Shown in pieces: positions 1 to 10,697 of a DNA stretch of 64,000 nucleotides. Under the pieces are notes generated by a model, which did no database searches, was not told the origin of the DNA, and worked only from the letters and a program-made list of their open reading frames with translations. Numbering within the stretch: the first letter of the stretch is position 1; the number at the start of each line of letters is the position of its first letter. The DNA lies in contig NZ_CP076063.1 of NCBI RefSeq assembly GCF_018729255.1, forward strand, positions 62,001 through 126,000. The letters are read 5' to 3'. This stretch comes from Cupriavidus sp. EM10. Its GTDB lineage: Bacteria > Pseudomonadota > Gammaproteobacteria > Burkholderiales > Burkholderiaceae. The position numbers and the translations under genes are program-made.

Positions 1-3
1 CCC

Positions 4-1037
4 ATGCAGCATTTCCTTTCTACACAGGGCCGGGGTTTCCTGGCCGTATTGCTCCTGACGATTGCCGCCACGATATGCGGTGTCGGCGGGAGGGCTTCCG
101 CAGCAGCGCCCGTGGAAGTGACAATCGGCGTGCAGAGCATGTTTGCCCCGTGGCAGCGCGCTATCGCCGATGGCGAGTTCGAGAAGGCAACAGGCTGGAA
201 GATTCATTGGCGCCAGTTCGATAGCGGCGGCGATGTCATGGCCGCGATGGCAGCGGGCGATGTGCAGATCGGCGTGGCCGGCAGCAGTCCCGTTGCGGCG
301 GCCGTGAGCCGGGGCGTGAAGGTGGAAGTGTTCTGGATTCTGGACAGCATCGATGCTGCCGAAGCACTGGTGGTGCGCAACGGTTCCGGCATCGGAAAGC
401 CGGAGGATCTGGCGGGCAAGACGCTCGCGGTGCCGTTCGCCTCGACGACGCACTACCACGCGTTGTTCGCGCTTGAGCAGTACGGCGTGACGGGCAAGGT
501 CAAGATCATCAACCTGCAACCCTCCGAGATGCTCGCGGCATGGTCACGCGGCGATATCGATGCCGCATTCGTCTGGGCGCCCGCGTTGCACAAACTGCAA
601 GCCAGCGGCAAGGTGATTCTCACATCGGGCGAGCTGGCGCGGCGCGGACGCCCTACCTTCGATACGCTCGTGGTAGCCAAGGCATTCTCTGCCAGTCATG
701 CGCCGGCCTTGACCGCATTCACGAAGGTCATGGAGCAGGCGACTGAGGACTATGTGAAGGCGCCGCAGACATGGACTTCGACCTCGCCGCAGGTGACAAA
801 GGTTGCGCGCCAGTCCGGGGCGACGCCCGCCGACGTATTGGCATCATGGCGCTGTATAGCTATCCGCTCGCCAGAGAACAGGCGGGCAGGAACTGGCTCG
901 GCGGAGGCAAGGATGGCGCCGCCGCCCGTGCGCTGGCATCCACCGCACAGTTCCTGAAGGACCAGAAGAAGGTGCCTGTGGTGCTGCCCGACTACAGCGT
1001 GGCGATCAATCCTGCTTTCGTCGAAGCGCTGAGGTAG
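4..1037 (+). CDS. tauA: Taurine/sulfonate ABC transporter substrate-binding protein (TauA-like), frameshifted
   Basis: Periplasmic solute-binding protein that would deliver taurine or a related alkanesulfonate to the TauBC importer. An N-terminal signal peptide (hydrophobic core about residues 13-32, ending ASAAAP) precedes a SsuA/TauA-type fold with the motif AAGDVQIGVAGSSP near residues 80-95. The frame is lost near 844: GATPADVLAS is in frame 1, while the expected continuation ALYSYPLAREQAGRNWLGG is in frame 3. Restoring one base (TC to TCC) repairs it. The gene lies 6 bp before tauB, as in tau operons. No tauD dioxygenase is present, so the exact sulfonate is inferred. Confidence 0.8.
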
Positions 1038-1043
1038 ACAGGG

Positions 1044-1871
1044 ATGTCGCTGCAGATTCGTCTCCGGGATGTCTCGGTGAATTATGACAGCCCGCTCGGC
1101 GGGCCGGAGGTTGCTGCGCTGTCGCAGGTGAACCTGGACATTGCACCGGGAGAGTTCGTGGTTGCGCTGGGTGCATCGGGGTGCGGCAAGACCACGCTGC
1201 TCAACCTGATGGCCGGCTTCGTCGCACCCTCGCAAGGTATCGTGACCATGGCCGCGTCGCGCGCTGCGCAAACGCAGTTCGAGCCGATCACGGGGCCCGG
1301 CGTCGAGCGCGGGGTCGTGTTCCAGAGGCATGCGTTAATGCCGTGGCTCGATGTGATGGACAACGTGGCGCTCGGCCTGCGATTCAAGCGACTCACACGC
1401 GCGGCGCGCGTGCAGCGGGCGATGGACAGTCTGAGGCAAGTCGGCCTCGAAGGATTCGACAAGCATGCCGTCCATCAACTGTCAGGAGGCATGCAGCAGC
1501 GTGTGGGTATCGCGCGTGCGCTTGCCAACGATCCCGCGATGCTGTTGATGGACGAGCCGTTCGGTGCGCTGGATTTCCGCACGCGGCAAGCACTGCAGAC
1601 GCTGATCCTGAACATCTGGGAGGCTACCCGCAAGACCGTATTCTTCATCACCCACGATATCGACGAAGCGCTCCTGCTCGGCACGCGGCTGCTGATTCTT
1701 TCTCCTCGGCCGGGACGCGTCATACGCGATATCCCGCTCGATTTCGGGCGATGCAGCCTGCGGTCCGCCAATCCCCGCGAAGTTCGCGTGAGCGCATCGT
1801 TTCTCGCAATGCGTGAACAGGTGCTCGACTTGATCGAACGAGAGCACGAGGTCAGCCATGAAACTTGCTGA
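1044..1871 (+). CDS. tauB: Taurine ABC transporter ATP-binding protein (TauB-like)
   Basis: Cytoplasmic ATPase that powers sulfonate import. Visible motifs are Walker A GASGCGKTT (about residue 44), the ABC signature LSGGMQQRVGIARAL, Walker B MLLMDEPFGALD and the switch histidine in FFITHDIDEALLL. The length of 275 aa is normal for the SsuB/TauB/NrtD family. The start follows the tauA stop by a few bases, and the 3' end overlaps tauC by 14 bp, which implies co-translation. The family assignment is firm; the taurine specificity rests on the neighbouring TauA-like protein. Confidence 0.88.
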   Translation: MSLQIRLRDVSVNYDSPLGGPEVAALSQVNLDIAPGEFVVALGASGCGKTTLLNLMAGFVAPSQGIVTMAASRAAQTQFEPITGPGVERGVVFQRHALMPWLDVMDNVALGLRFKRLTRAARVQRAMDSLRQVGLEGFDKHAVHQLSGGMQQRVGIARALANDPAMLLMDEPFGALDFRTRQALQTLILNIWEATRKTVFFITHDIDEALLLGTRLLILSPRPGRVIRDIPLDFGRCSLRSANPREVRVSASFLAMREQVLDLIEREHEVSHETC

Positions 1872-2721
1872 TCCGCCATGGGAGGCCGCCACGCGTCCCG
1901 AACCCAGTGCGGCGCACTCTGCCGCGCGAACCCGGCGGCATTTCGCTGCGATGCGAGGGTGGCCACGTTGGCCGCTCGGTGTGGCCGTAGTCATGACCGC
2001 CTTGGTGATGTGGGAGATGACCACGCGTTCCGGATGGGTCGATCCGCTTTTCCTGCCATCGCCGGAGTCCGTCATGTCGCAGCTTTACCTGCTATCGACG
2101 GACGGATTCGAGGATGCCACGCTGCTCTCGCATCTCGGATGGAGCGTCACGCGAGTGCTTGCAGCGTTCGGGCTTGCGGTTGTCACGGCAGTTCCCATCG
2201 GCGCGCTGACAGCGATGAGCCGCACGGCATGCGCCGTGCTGGACCCCTTCATCGAGTTCTATCGACCGTTGCCGCCGCTCGCGTACCTTCCGCTGCTGGT
2301 GTTATGGCTCGGCATTGGCGAGACGTCGAAGATCGTCTTGATCTACCTGGCGATGTTCGCGCCCATCGTGCTGAACACCCGCGCGGGCGTGCAGTCGATC
2401 CCGATCGAGCAGATCCGTGCCGCTTGCTCGCTGGGCGCCACACGGCGGCAGTTGCTGCAACATGTGATGGCGCCCGGCGCACTGCCATCGACCCTGACTG
2501 GCATGCGGATTGCGATGGGATTCGGCTGGACCACGCTGGTGGCCGCCGAGATGGTTGCGGCAACGGCAGGCCTGGGCTTCATGGTGCATGGCGCCGCGAA
2601 GTTCATGGCAACGGACGTGGTCATTGCCGGCATCCTTGCGATTGGATGCGTGGGCCTGCTGTTCGATCTATGCATGCGAGGGATCGAAGGACGCTGGGCG
2701 AGCTGGAAACGCTACACGTAA
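1858..2721 (+). CDS. tauC: Taurine ABC transporter permease (TauC-like)
   Basis: Inner-membrane permease of the importer, 287 aa, with about six hydrophobic segments. The first is at about residues 38-52 (WPLGVAVVMTALVMWEM). The EAA-type loop that contacts the ATPase is visible as EQIRAACSLGATRRQLLQHV (about residues 182-201). Residues such as WVDPLFLPSPESV and YRPLPPLAYLPLLVLW are typical of TauC/SsuC proteins. It is the last gene of the operon; a 45-bp gap follows before the VIT-family gene, which has its own start. Confidence 0.87.
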   Translation: MKLADPPWEAATRPEPSAAHSAARTRRHFAAMRGWPRWPLGVAVVMTALVMWEMTTRSGWVDPLFLPSPESVMSQLYLLSTDGFEDATLLSHLGWSVTRVLAAFGLAVVTAVPIGALTAMSRTACAVLDPFIEFYRPLPPLAYLPLLVLWLGIGETSKIVLIYLAMFAPIVLNTRAGVQSIPIEQIRAACSLGATRRQLLQHVMAPGALPSTLTGMRIAMGFGWTTLVAAEMVAATAGLGFMVHGAAKFMATDVVIAGILAIGCVGLLFDLCMRGIEGRWASWKRYT

Positions 2722-2766
2722 GGAAGTCACGGTGTGTCACTAATTTAGCGCAACGGAGGCATCGAC

Positions 2767-3459
2767 ATGGATCATCGCAGCACTCGGCATCTGGTCAAAC
2801 GCGTCAACTGGTTGCGCGCCGCAGTGCTTGGCGCGAACGATGGCATCATTTCGACGTCGAGCCTGCTGGTCGGGCTGGCGGCAGCCGATGCCACGACCTC
2901 CACAATCATGCTGACGGGCCTGGCGTCCCTATCGGCAGGCGCGTTGTCGATGGCGGCCGGCGAGTATGTCTCGGTGAGCAGCCAGGCCGACGTCGAGGGC
3001 GCGGATCGCGGCCGCGAGGAGCGCGAGCACGCCACCGAACCTGTGGAGGAGCGCCAGGAACTCATCGCGTTGTATCAAGGACGTGGCCTCGATCCGGAAC
3101 TGGCAACACGCGTGGCCGACCAGCTCATGGCGCGCGACCCGATCGGCGCCCATCTGCGCGACGAACTCGGTATCACGCAGGAACTCGCCGCAAAACCAGT
3201 GCAGGCCGCCTTGGCATCCGCGGCAGCGTTCCTGGCGGGTGCGGTCGTGCCCGTGCTTATGGTGGGCATTGTCCCGCGAGATAGCCTTGCGATAACCCTG
3301 ACGGTTGCGACGCTCGTGTTGCTCGCGTTGCTGGGCGCGGTAGGCGCTCGCGCAGGCGGGGCGTCGTTGGCACGCGGCGCTCTACGCGTGGCCTTCTGGG
3401 GTGCGCTGGCGCTCGGCGTGACCGCCTCCATAGGGGCGCTCTTCGGGGCGAAACCATAG
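2767..3459 (+). CDS. VIT/CCC1-family Fe2+/Mn2+ transporter
   Basis: Membrane protein of the vacuolar iron transporter family, which moves ferrous iron or manganese out of the cytosol. The hallmark N-terminus NWLRAAVLGANDGIISTSSL is followed by a hydrophobic helix, the conserved MAAGEYVSVSSQ segment and an acidic cytosolic metal-binding loop (residues about 75-125, rich in Glu, with EEREHATEPVEERQEL). Two or three hydrophobic helices close the protein. The length of 230 aa is usual. It sits alone between the tau operon and the convergent chrA, so its regulation cannot be read from context. Confidence 0.85.
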   Translation: MDHRSTRHLVKRVNWLRAAVLGANDGIISTSSLLVGLAAADATTSTIMLTGLASLSAGALSMAAGEYVSVSSQADVEGADRGREEREHATEPVEERQELIALYQGRGLDPELATRVADQLMARDPIGAHLRDELGITQELAAKPVQAALASAAAFLAGAVVPVLMVGIVPRDSLAITLTVATLVLLALLGAVGARAGGASLARGALRVAFWGALALGVTASIGALFGAKP

Positions 3460-3640
3460 AAGCGCCCGCATCTCGTGCGCAGGTGGCCGCTCAGTGCGTC
3501 AACAGTATCGACGGCCGCAGAGGAATGTCGCGACACGAATCGCCGTAGTTCGGTCGATATAATCCGACGGCAATCTATGTTGCACGGCGTCCCAGATAGC
3601 CTGCACCTGCAGACGCGGTCCGGCGTGAACATCATGGTGT

Positions 3641-4840
3641 TCAATGGTGCAGCAATGGATAGACCACAAGGCCAATCAATGCGGCACCAGCAACAATCAT
3701 CGGTTCGGACAGCTTCTTGAATTTCAGCAGCAGCGCAACAGTGACGAGTGCCAGGAGCCCAGTTGGGATATCGACGATCGAGCGCTTCGCCAGCACGATC
3801 ACCGCTCCGGTGATGGCGCCGATCGCCGCTGCCGTTACGCCATCGACGAACGCCAGGATCGCGGGCAGCTTGCCGTATTTCTTGAAATACGGCGCGGGGA
3901 GAACGGTGAACAGGTAGCAGGGGAGAAACGTTGCGGCAGCCGCGACGCAGGCGCCGGGGAAGCCCGCCACGAGGTAGCCGATGAAGCCCACCGTGATGAC
4001 AACCGGGCCGGGCGTAATCATCGCGACGGCTACGGCATCGACAAACTGTTTGTCGTTCAGCCAGTGGTGCTCGGTCACCACGCCACCGTACAGGAATGGC
4101 ACGATGGCGAGTCCGGAACCGAACACGAACGCACCGGCCTTGGCGAAGAACACGGCGATTTGCGTTAGCAGCGGCCAGTCGATGGCGCTCATCATGCCGC
4201 TTGCCGTCGTCAGCGGAGCGGCCGCGAAAGCGTTCAGCCTGCCTTGCCGCAGCCATTTTGGCGGCGCGCGGCAGAGCCACACCAGCACGCCGGCCGCGAG
4301 GAACAGCCACGCGACCTCCGATTCGGTGATCACCGTCACGGCGACGAGCACTAGATAGATCAACCAGAGCAGCTTGTCCTTGCCTACGCTCTTTTTGGTC
4401 AGCTTGTAGGCGCTGATGGCGATGATACCGATCACCGCAGCACCTACGCCGTAGAACACCGACTGCATCCACGTCAGGCCGCCGAATCGCACATACGCCC
4501 AGCCAAGCGCCAGCACCATCAGGAACGAAGGCAGCACGAAGGCGATACCGACCAAAGTCGCGCCAACGATGCGGTAATGCACATAGCCGAGGTAGATCGC
4601 GAGTTGTGCCGCGAGCGGTCCCGGTGCGAGTTGCGCGAGCGACAATCCTTCCTTGTAGTCGCCATCGGTGATCCACTGCCGTGCATCGACCAGATCGCGG
4701 TGCATGTAGCCAGCAAGCGCCACCGGACCACCGAAACCCAGCGTGCCGAGTTTCAGGAAGTACAACACCAGTTGGCGCAGCGTGTAGCTGGGGAGCTCGT
4801 GTGTCGGCTCGACCGAGGTGGTTGGCGGGGGCGCGTTCAT
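3641..4840 (-). CDS. chrA: Chromate transporter ChrA
   Basis: Inner-membrane chromate efflux protein of the CHR superfamily. At 399 aa it is a long, two-domain ChrA: the first half begins YFLKLGTLGFGGPVALAGYM and the second half repeats the theme with FFAKAGAFVFGSGLAIVPFL. Other family marks are LAQLAPGPLAAQLAIYLGY and MITPGPVVITVGFIGYLVAG. About ten hydrophobic segments are visible. It lies 58 bp downstream of chrB on the same strand, the usual chrBA order of plasmid chromate-resistance operons in Cupriavidus. The reading frame is intact. Confidence 0.92.
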   Translation of the reverse strand: MNAPPPTTSVEPTHELPSYTLRQLVLYFLKLGTLGFGGPVALAGYMHRDLVDARQWITDGDYKEGLSLAQLAPGPLAAQLAIYLGYVHYRIVGATLVGIAFVLPSFLMVLALGWAYVRFGGLTWMQSVFYGVGAAVIGIIAISAYKLTKKSVGKDKLLWLIYLVLVAVTVITESEVAWLFLAAGVLVWLCRAPPKWLRQGRLNAFAAAPLTTASGMMSAIDWPLLTQIAVFFAKAGAFVFGSGLAIVPFLYGGVVTEHHWLNDKQFVDAVAVAMITPGPVVITVGFIGYLVAGFPGACVAAAATFLPCYLFTVLPAPYFKKYGKLPAILAFVDGVTAAAIGAITGAVIVLAKRSIVDIPTGLLALVTVALLLKFKKLSEPMIVAGAALIGLVVYPLLHH

Positions 4841-4898
4841 CTTGTCGTATGGGGAGCGTGTTGCGATGATTTTTAGGAAGTCGACGAACTAGCATGTC

Positions 4899-5866
4899 CT
4901 AGCGTTTGCGTGCGCTGGAGAAATGCGTATAGAGCGAGTCAAGGACATATCCGACCTCAGCCAGCAATGCGTCGTCATCGGAAAGGCGCTCGCGCGCGCC
5001 GGCCAATATCGCTTCGAATCCACTGGCCTCCGCTACGGGCGTGCCGCCGATGTCGAGCACATGAACCATCTGGCCCAGTCGCGCCAGACCCTTGTTCTCG
5101 TCGAGCCGAAGCTGGCGAGCAATACCTCGAAGGAAACCCGGTCGCCCACATGCGTGAAGGTGGCGCGATCGAAGTCGAAACCGAGCGCATCGTCCGGACA
5201 GTCGCGTATGTCTTCGAGCCACAGGAAAGTGGCGTGGGGATCGATGAAACGTCGGATCAGCCAGGCGCTGGCGACGCGATCTACCCATAGGTGCTGACGC
5301 GTAGCCCAGCGACGTCCCTGGTATTGCGTCGGGTCGCGACGCGGGATGTTGCCAGCGACCCTTTGCGGTTCTCCCGGCGACAGCATGATGTCGATGGCCG
5401 CGTTGAAATCACGGCACTGTGCTTCAGCGCGGGACGTGGCCTCGTTCGGAAAGAAATCGATCTTGCGGATGGCGTCGTAACCACGACCGTACCGGCGCGT
5501 CATGCGCAGGAGTCCGGCTTCGTCGGCATCGGCCAACGTGGCGCGCGCGCCGGAGATTTCCGTCATCCAGTCTGCATACTCGGCAGTGCGATCGAACAAC
5601 GCGCGATACTCGGCATCTTGCTGGGCCGTGTTGGCCTGCACGGAAAGCGTCCAGACCTTGCCATCCTCATGGATCGCGTCTGTTGAGAGCGCCTGCAGTG
5701 GCTCGCGCAATCCAGCGACATCGGGGAGCAGATAGACCCCGTCGCGCAAGGCTGCCGCACCCAGCGCCTTGATGCCACGCCAGAACCGCATGCGTGCGGT
5801 GGCGGCCGATGTGGGCAGGCTGACAACCAGCAAAACCCATAGGGAGGAAGATGGAACAGGAGACAT
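4899..5866 (-). CDS. chrB: Chromate resistance regulator ChrB, frameshifted
   Basis: ChrB is the chromate-responsive regulator of chrA. The N-terminal half (SLPTSAATARMRFWRGIKAL...DGVYLLP) and the C-terminal half (RRWATRQHLWVDRVASAWLI, then FIDPHATFLW) match the family. The frame breaks near 5105: FEVLLASFG continues as LDENKGLARLGQMVHVLDIG in the next frame, and GGC-CTC to GGCTC (loss of one C) explains it. The merged length is about 322 aa, as expected. The gene precedes chrA in one operon. I read the shift as a likely sequencing error, though true inactivation cannot be excluded. Confidence 0.82.
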
Positions 5867-6006
5867 GCGCCTAGCTTAGTGGGCTGTAGTTCCTGTTTCA
5901 ATGTTGTAGAGGTCTCTACAAGAAAGGGTTGTGCGCGGCAGATAAGTGTCGATTGCAGCGCAAATGACCGGCAACCCTCCTGTGAGGGGCGCCGATCGTC
6001 ATCGTC

Positions 6007-6384
6007 TTACTTCACCGTAAACCGCACCGTTACCGTCTGTCCATCGGCGAACGTGACCGTCGCCACGGCCTTGGCGCCTGACGGCAGCGCGATGGCGTCC
6101 TTGGCGACCAGCGCATTGTCGTTGCCCGGTGCCAGCGTGGTTTCCTTCTTGTCCGTGCCGGCCAGCACGGTCAGCTTGCCCTTGGCGCCGGTGACGGATT
6201 TCTTCTCGTCGTGGTCGTCGACATACAGGCTGACCTTGCCATCCTTGTTGACGAGTTCGAACTGCATGTCGCTGGCGTTCTGCACCACACCGCCGTACTG
6301 TGCGGGCTTCGCGCCGTGAGCATGGACGAGGCCGGCAGAGCCGAGGGCGGCAGCAGCCATGGCGATGGCGATCAACTTCTTCAT
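6007..6384 (-). CDS. Small exported protein at the end of the RND efflux operon
   Basis: A 125-aa periplasmic protein of unknown function. The start at 6384 is preferred over upstream codons because GGAG precedes it and MKKLIAIAMAAAALGSAGL then gives a clean signal peptide cleaved near AHA. The mature part is a short beta-rich domain (MQFELVNKDGKVSLYVDDHD and a C-terminal VATVTFADGQTVTVRFTVK). It is the last gene of the efflux operon, 73 bp after the RND pump. The context suggests a metal-binding or accessory periplasmic role, but the sequence gives no catalytic motif. Confidence 0.7.
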   Translation of the reverse strand: MKKLIAIAMAAAALGSAGLVHAHGAKPAQYGGVVQNASDMQFELVNKDGKVSLYVDDHDEKKSVTGAKGKLTVLAGTDKKETTLAPGNDNALVAKDAIALPSGAKAVATVTFADGQTVTVRFTVK

Positions 6385-6457
6385 GGGAGTACTCCAAAAA
6401 ACGGGCGACTTCCGGGGCGTCGCCACAAAGCCCGTGGATCCAGTGCGATCCGTGCAA

Positions 6458-9400
6458 TCAATACGCTTCGCGTCCGCCTTCCTTCACCATCCGCTCGATG
6501 GGCTCGCGTCCGAAGCACCAGACGATCACTGGTGTCAGCACGGCATCGAGCAGTGTGGAACTGAGCAGTCCGCCAAAGATGACGACCGCCACGGGGTGCA
6601 GGATTTCCTTGCCGGGCGCATCCGCTGAAATCAGCAGTGGCACCAGTGCGAAGGCCGCCACCAGCGCGGTCATCAACACCGGTGTGAGCCGTTCGAGCGA
6701 GCCGCGCACCAGCATGGGAATGCCGAACTGCTCGCCTTCGAAGCGGCAAAGATTGATGTAGTGGCTGACCTTGAGAATGCCGTTGCGCGTGGCAATGCCC
6801 GTCAGCGTGATGAAGCCCACCATCGACGCCACGGAGAGCGTCAGTCCGCCGATCCACATCGCAGCAACACTGCCGATCAATGCGAACGGAATGTTGCCCA
6901 TGATCGCGAGCGTCAGACGGTGTGAACGGTAGCGCGAGAACAGCACGAGATAGATCATCGCGAGCGAGCCCAGCGCCAGTAGCGCGATCAGACGGCTGGC
7001 TTGCTCCTGTGCCTGGAACTGGCCTTCGACGCTGACGAAATAGCCACCGGGCAACCCCGACTGCGCGATGGCGTCGCGTACGCCGCCGATGACGCGCGAC
7101 ATGTCGGAGCCATCGGTGTTCGCGTAGACCACGATGCGACGGCGGCCATTCTCGCGACCCACCTGATTCGGGCCATCCGCTTCGTCTACCGTGGCAATGG
7201 CCGAGAGCGGTATGGCGCCGCGCGGAGACTGGATCATGACGCGCGCCAGGTCCTGGGGTGTGCGACCCGCATCGGGCAGGCGTACAACGAGATCGAAGCG
7301 TTTCACGCCTTCGATGACTTGCGAGACGCGCGCGCCTTCGGCGAGCGTTTGCAGGCTCGCCAGCGCATCACCGGGCGCAATGCCGTACTGCGCAGCCTTG
7401 CGATAGTCGAGCCGGATATTGACCTGTGGAATCAGCACCTGCTTCTCCACGGAGATATCGACCAGACCCGGAATGCCATTGAGCCGTCCACGCAGGTTTT
7501 CTGCGAGTCCGCGCAGCGTGTCAAGATCGTCGCCATAGATCTTGAGCGCTATCTGCGCACGCACGCCGGACAGCAGGTGATCGAGCCGGTGCGAGATCGG
7601 CTGGCCGATGGCTACCGATGCCGGCAGCGTGGAGAGCTGCGCGCGAATGGCTGCCATCACAACTTCGCGGCTGCGGCCCGAGCGTTTCAGATCCACATCG
7701 ATTTCCGAGGAGTGAACGCCTTCGGCATGCTCGTCGAGTTCCGCGCGACCCGTGCGTCGGCCTACCTGAATCACCTCTGGCACCTGCCGGATCAGCGTTT
7801 CGGCCAGCGCACCCATGCGGTTGGCCTCGGCCAGCGAGGTGCCGGGATTGAACATCAGCGACATCACGAGCGAGCCTTCGTTGAACGCCGGCAGGAACGC
7901 GCGCGGGAGGAAGGGTACGGTGGCCGCAGCGAGCAGTACCGTTGCCACGGCAGCGGACAGTACGAGCCGGGCGCGCGGGAAGGCCCAGCCCAGCACGCGT
8001 GTTTCCACGCGCTTGAGCCATCGCACCAGCGGGCTGTCGGGATGATCGAGACGCCTCATCTCCGGCAGCAGGTAGTACGACAGCACCGGCGTGACCGTCA
8101 TCGACACGAGCATAGACGCGAGTATCGACACGATATAGGCAATGCCCAGCGGCGCGAACAATCGACCTTCGATACCCGGCAGCGCGAACAGCGGCACGAA
8201 CACCAGTACGACGATCAGCGTCGCGTAGACGATGCCCGAACGCACTTCGACTGATGCGCGCCAGATGACTTCGAGCACGGACGGTGGATTGTCCATCGTT
8301 CGTCGCTGCTTGAGTCGCCGCAGGATGTTCTCGACATCCACCACCGCATCATCGACCAGTTCGCCGATAGCGATGGCAAGACCACCCAGCGTCATCACGT
8401 TGATCGACTGGCCCAGCAGCTTGAACGCGAGCGCCGTCACGGCCAGTGACAACGGAATCGCGATCAGCGATATCGCCGTGGTGCGCGCGCTGAGCAGGAA
8501 CGCAAACAGCACGATGGCTACCATGATGGCGCCATCGCGCAGTGCCTCGACCACGTTGCCGATCGATGCCTCGATGAAGTCGGCTTGCCGGAACAGGATC
8601 TGCGGCGCAGCCATGCCCGCAGGAAGGCCCTGCTTCAGTTCGCCAAGCGCCTGCTCAAGCTCGCGCGTGAGCTTGACGGTATCGGCTGCCGGTTGCTTCT
8701 GCACGCTGACGATGACAGCCGGCAGGCCATTGAAGCCCGCGTCGCCACGCTTGACCGCCGCGGCGTGCCGCACCGTCGCGATCTGCTCCAGCAGCACGGG
8801 TGCGTTGTCCCGATAGCTGACAGCGAGTCCGCGCAGGTCTTCCAGCCGCGTGGTACGTGCGAGGTTGCGGATCAGGTACTCGCGGCCGTTCAGGTCGATA
8901 AAGCCGCCGCTTGAATTGGCAGCGAAGTCGCGCAGTGCACGGCTCACATCGGCAAGCGTCACGCCAAACTGTGCCATCCGCGCAGTGTCGGGTTCGACGC
9001 GCAACTGCCGGACCTCGCCGCCGATGGGGATGACTTGGGACACACCAGGCACGGACAGTAGCCGTGGGCGCAGCACGAAGTCCGCATACTCGCGCGCCAC
9101 CATCGGGCTGACCTTCGCGGCATCAATGGGCAGTGCAACGAGCATGATCTCGCCCATGATCGACGACACGGGGCCGAGAATCGGCGTAAGACCGCCGGGC
9201 AACTGCTCCTTGACCAGTGCCAGCCGTTCGGACACCAGTTGACGGTTGCGATAGATGTCGCTGCCCCAGTCGAACTCCGCATAGACGATAGACAGGCCCA
9301 CGCCGGACACGGAACGCACGCGCGTAACGCCGGGCATGCCATTGAGCGCAGTCTCGATCGGGAACGACACCAGCAGTTCCACTTCCTGCGGTGCCATGCC

Positions 9401-9562
9401 ACCAGCCTCGGTGATCACGGTGACCAGCGGCTTGTTGAGGTCCGGAAAGACATCGACAGGTGTGCGCCACGCCGTGAGCGCGCCGTACACCATCAGGACG
9501 AGCGCGACGGCCAGCACCATCAGGCGATTGCCAAGGCTGGCACGGACGATCCAGTTGAACAT
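6458..9562 (-). CDS. HME-type RND heavy-metal efflux pump (CzcA/CusA family)
   Basis: Inner-membrane RND proton antiporter of 1,034 aa that exports metal cations through a tripartite complex with the adjacent membrane-fusion protein and outer-membrane channel. The start [20 protein letters not shown] and segments such as [16 protein letters not shown] are typical of the heavy-metal (HME) subfamily. The TM4 motif reads [17 protein letters not shown]. It therefore lacks the DFG found in Zn/Co/Ni pumps and the Met-rich signature of Cu/Ag pumps, so the substrate stays open. It begins 10 bp after the fusion-protein gene. Confidence 0.88.
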   Translation of the reverse strand: MFNWIVRASLGNRLMVLAVALVLMVYGALTAWRTPVDVFPDLNKPLVTVITEAGGMAPQEVELLVSFPIETALNGMPGVTRVRSVSGVGLSIVYAEFDWGSDIYRNRQLVSERLALVKEQLPGGLTPILGPVSSIMGEIMLVALPIDAAKVSPMVAREYADFVLRPRLLSVPGVSQVIPIGGEVRQLRVEPDTARMAQFGVTLADVSRALRDFAANSSGGFIDLNGREYLIRNLARTTRLEDLRGLAVSYRDNAPVLLEQIATVRHAAAVKRGDAGFNGLPAVIVSVQKQPAADTVKLTRELEQALGELKQGLPAGMAAPQILFRQADFIEASIGNVVEALRDGAIMVAIVLFAFLLSARTTAISLIAIPLSLAVTALAFKLLGQSINVMTLGGLAIAIGELVDDAVVDVENILRRLKQRRTMDNPPSVLEVIWRASVEVRSGIVYATLIVVLVFVPLFALPGIEGRLFAPLGIAYIVSILASMLVSMTVTPVLSYYLLPEMRRLDHPDSPLVRWLKRVETRVLGWAFPRARLVLSAAVATVLLAAATVPFLPRAFLPAFNEGSLVMSLMFNPGTSLAEANRMGALAETLIRQVPEVIQVGRRTGRAELDEHAEGVHSSEIDVDLKRSGRSREVVMAAIRAQLSTLPASVAIGQPISHRLDHLLSGVRAQIALKIYGDDLDTLRGLAENLRGRLNGIPGLVDISVEKQVLIPQVNIRLDYRKAAQYGIAPGDALASLQTLAEGARVSQVIEGVKRFDLVVRLPDAGRTPQDLARVMIQSPRGAIPLSAIATVDEADGPNQVGRENGRRRIVVYANTDGSDMSRVIGGVRDAIAQSGLPGGYFVSVEGQFQAQEQASRLIALLALGSLAMIYLVLFSRYRSHRLTLAIMGNIPFALIGSVAAMWIGGLTLSVASMVGFITLTGIATRNGILKVSHYINLCRFEGEQFGIPMLVRGSLERLTPVLMTALVAAFALVPLLISADAPGKEILHPVAVVIFGGLLSSTLLDAVLTPVIVWCFGREPIERMVKEGGREAY

Positions 9563-9571
9563 GGCGCGTCC

Positions 9572-10684
9572 TTATCGAATCTGGTTGATCAGCGGGGCAC
9601 CGGTCACGACGACGCGGTTCTCCGGCGACAACCCGCGCGTGACAACAATGGTCCGCGCATCGAGCGTGCGCATTTCCACGGGCTGCGCGATGAAGCGCTG
9701 CGCGCCCGACTTGATCCAGACAACCGGTTCATTGTTCTGGTTGCGCACGACGGCCTCGCTCGGCAGCGCAATGCCTTTTACCGTGTCCGACAGATGCGCG
9801 ATGACGGTAACGGGCTGGCCGACGGCAAGCGTCGTCGAGCCATCGGTCAACCGGAAGGTCAGCGGCACGGCGCCATTTCTGAGGCTGCGACCCGCGCCGA
9901 CGAATGTCAGCTTGCCGCTATCGGCGAGCACGCCATTGCGGATACGGCCGAGCAGCGAGGCATCCGCACTCTGCGCCTCGATCATGAGCCGCTGCGGATC
10001 GACGATCTCGAACAGAATGTCCTGCGCGGTCACCACCTGGCCTGCGATGACATTGGCCGATGCAATGACACCCGCAGCAGGCGCACGCAACGTATCGGTG
10101 GGATGCAGACTTGTCGACACGGCTTCGCGCTGGCCGGTCAGGCTCTGTACTTCCGCACGCGCTGCATCGATATCCTTGCGGGGAATACTGTCCTGCAACG
10201 ACTCCAGCCGTTCGAGCCGTTGCCGCGCCAGTTTGAGGTTGGCCGTGAGCGTGGCGAGTTGCGCCTGCTGGTTGCCGATATCGAATGGCTCGTTCTTGTG
10301 CCGCAGCACCGCAAGTATCTGGCCCTTGGTGACGCGCTGCCCCAGCACCGGGAAGCCATCGTGTGGCGCTTCGAGCCAGCCCGGATGACCGGCCTGCACT
10401 CGGCCGCCCGCATTGGGGTCCATCATGACAGTCGCATTGAGCGGCACCGTTTGCGGATGCTCGCCAGCTTGCGGCATGACAGTGCGAATCCCCATACGTC
10501 GCTGCGCGAGCTTGGGTATCTGCACGCTACCGTCCGGCAGTCGCGCCAGTCCACTGGTGGTGATGGCTGCGCCTGGTGCATCGAGATGTTCGCCGCCGGG
10601 ACCGTGCGCACCGGGGGCGGCGTTGGCGAACAAGGCTTGGCTTGCCAGCAGGGCGATCAGGGTTTGGATCAGGATTGTCTTCAT
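9572..10684 (-). CDS. RND efflux membrane-fusion protein (CzcB-like)
   Basis: Periplasmic adaptor of about 370 aa that links the RND pump to the outer-membrane channel. The start at 10684 gives a signal peptide (MKTILIQTLIALLASQALFA). Next come a lipoyl-type segment (about residues 110-130), a coiled-coil hairpin (AQLATLTANLKLARQRLERL) and the second lipoyl half (DTLRAPAAGVIASANVIAG). Just after the signal peptide is a His/Gly motif, GAHGPGGEHLDAPGA, shared with the next upstream gene product. It lies 10 bp before the pump gene in one operon. Confidence 0.85.
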   Translation of the reverse strand: MKTILIQTLIALLASQALFANAAPGAHGPGGEHLDAPGAAITTSGLARLPDGSVQIPKLAQRRMGIRTVMPQAGEHPQTVPLNATVMMDPNAGGRVQAGHPGWLEAPHDGFPVLGQRVTKGQILAVLRHKNEPFDIGNQQAQLATLTANLKLARQRLERLESLQDSIPRKDIDAARAEVQSLTGQREAVSTSLHPTDTLRAPAAGVIASANVIAGQVVTAQDILFEIVDPQRLMIEAQSADASLLGRIRNGVLADSGKLTFVGAGRSLRNGAVPLTFRLTDGSTTLAVGQPVTVIAHLSDTVKGIALPSEAVVRNQNNEPVVWIKSGAQRFIAQPVEMRTLDARTIVVTRGLSPENRVVVTGAPLINQIR

Positions 10685-10697
10685 GATGGCTTTGCCC

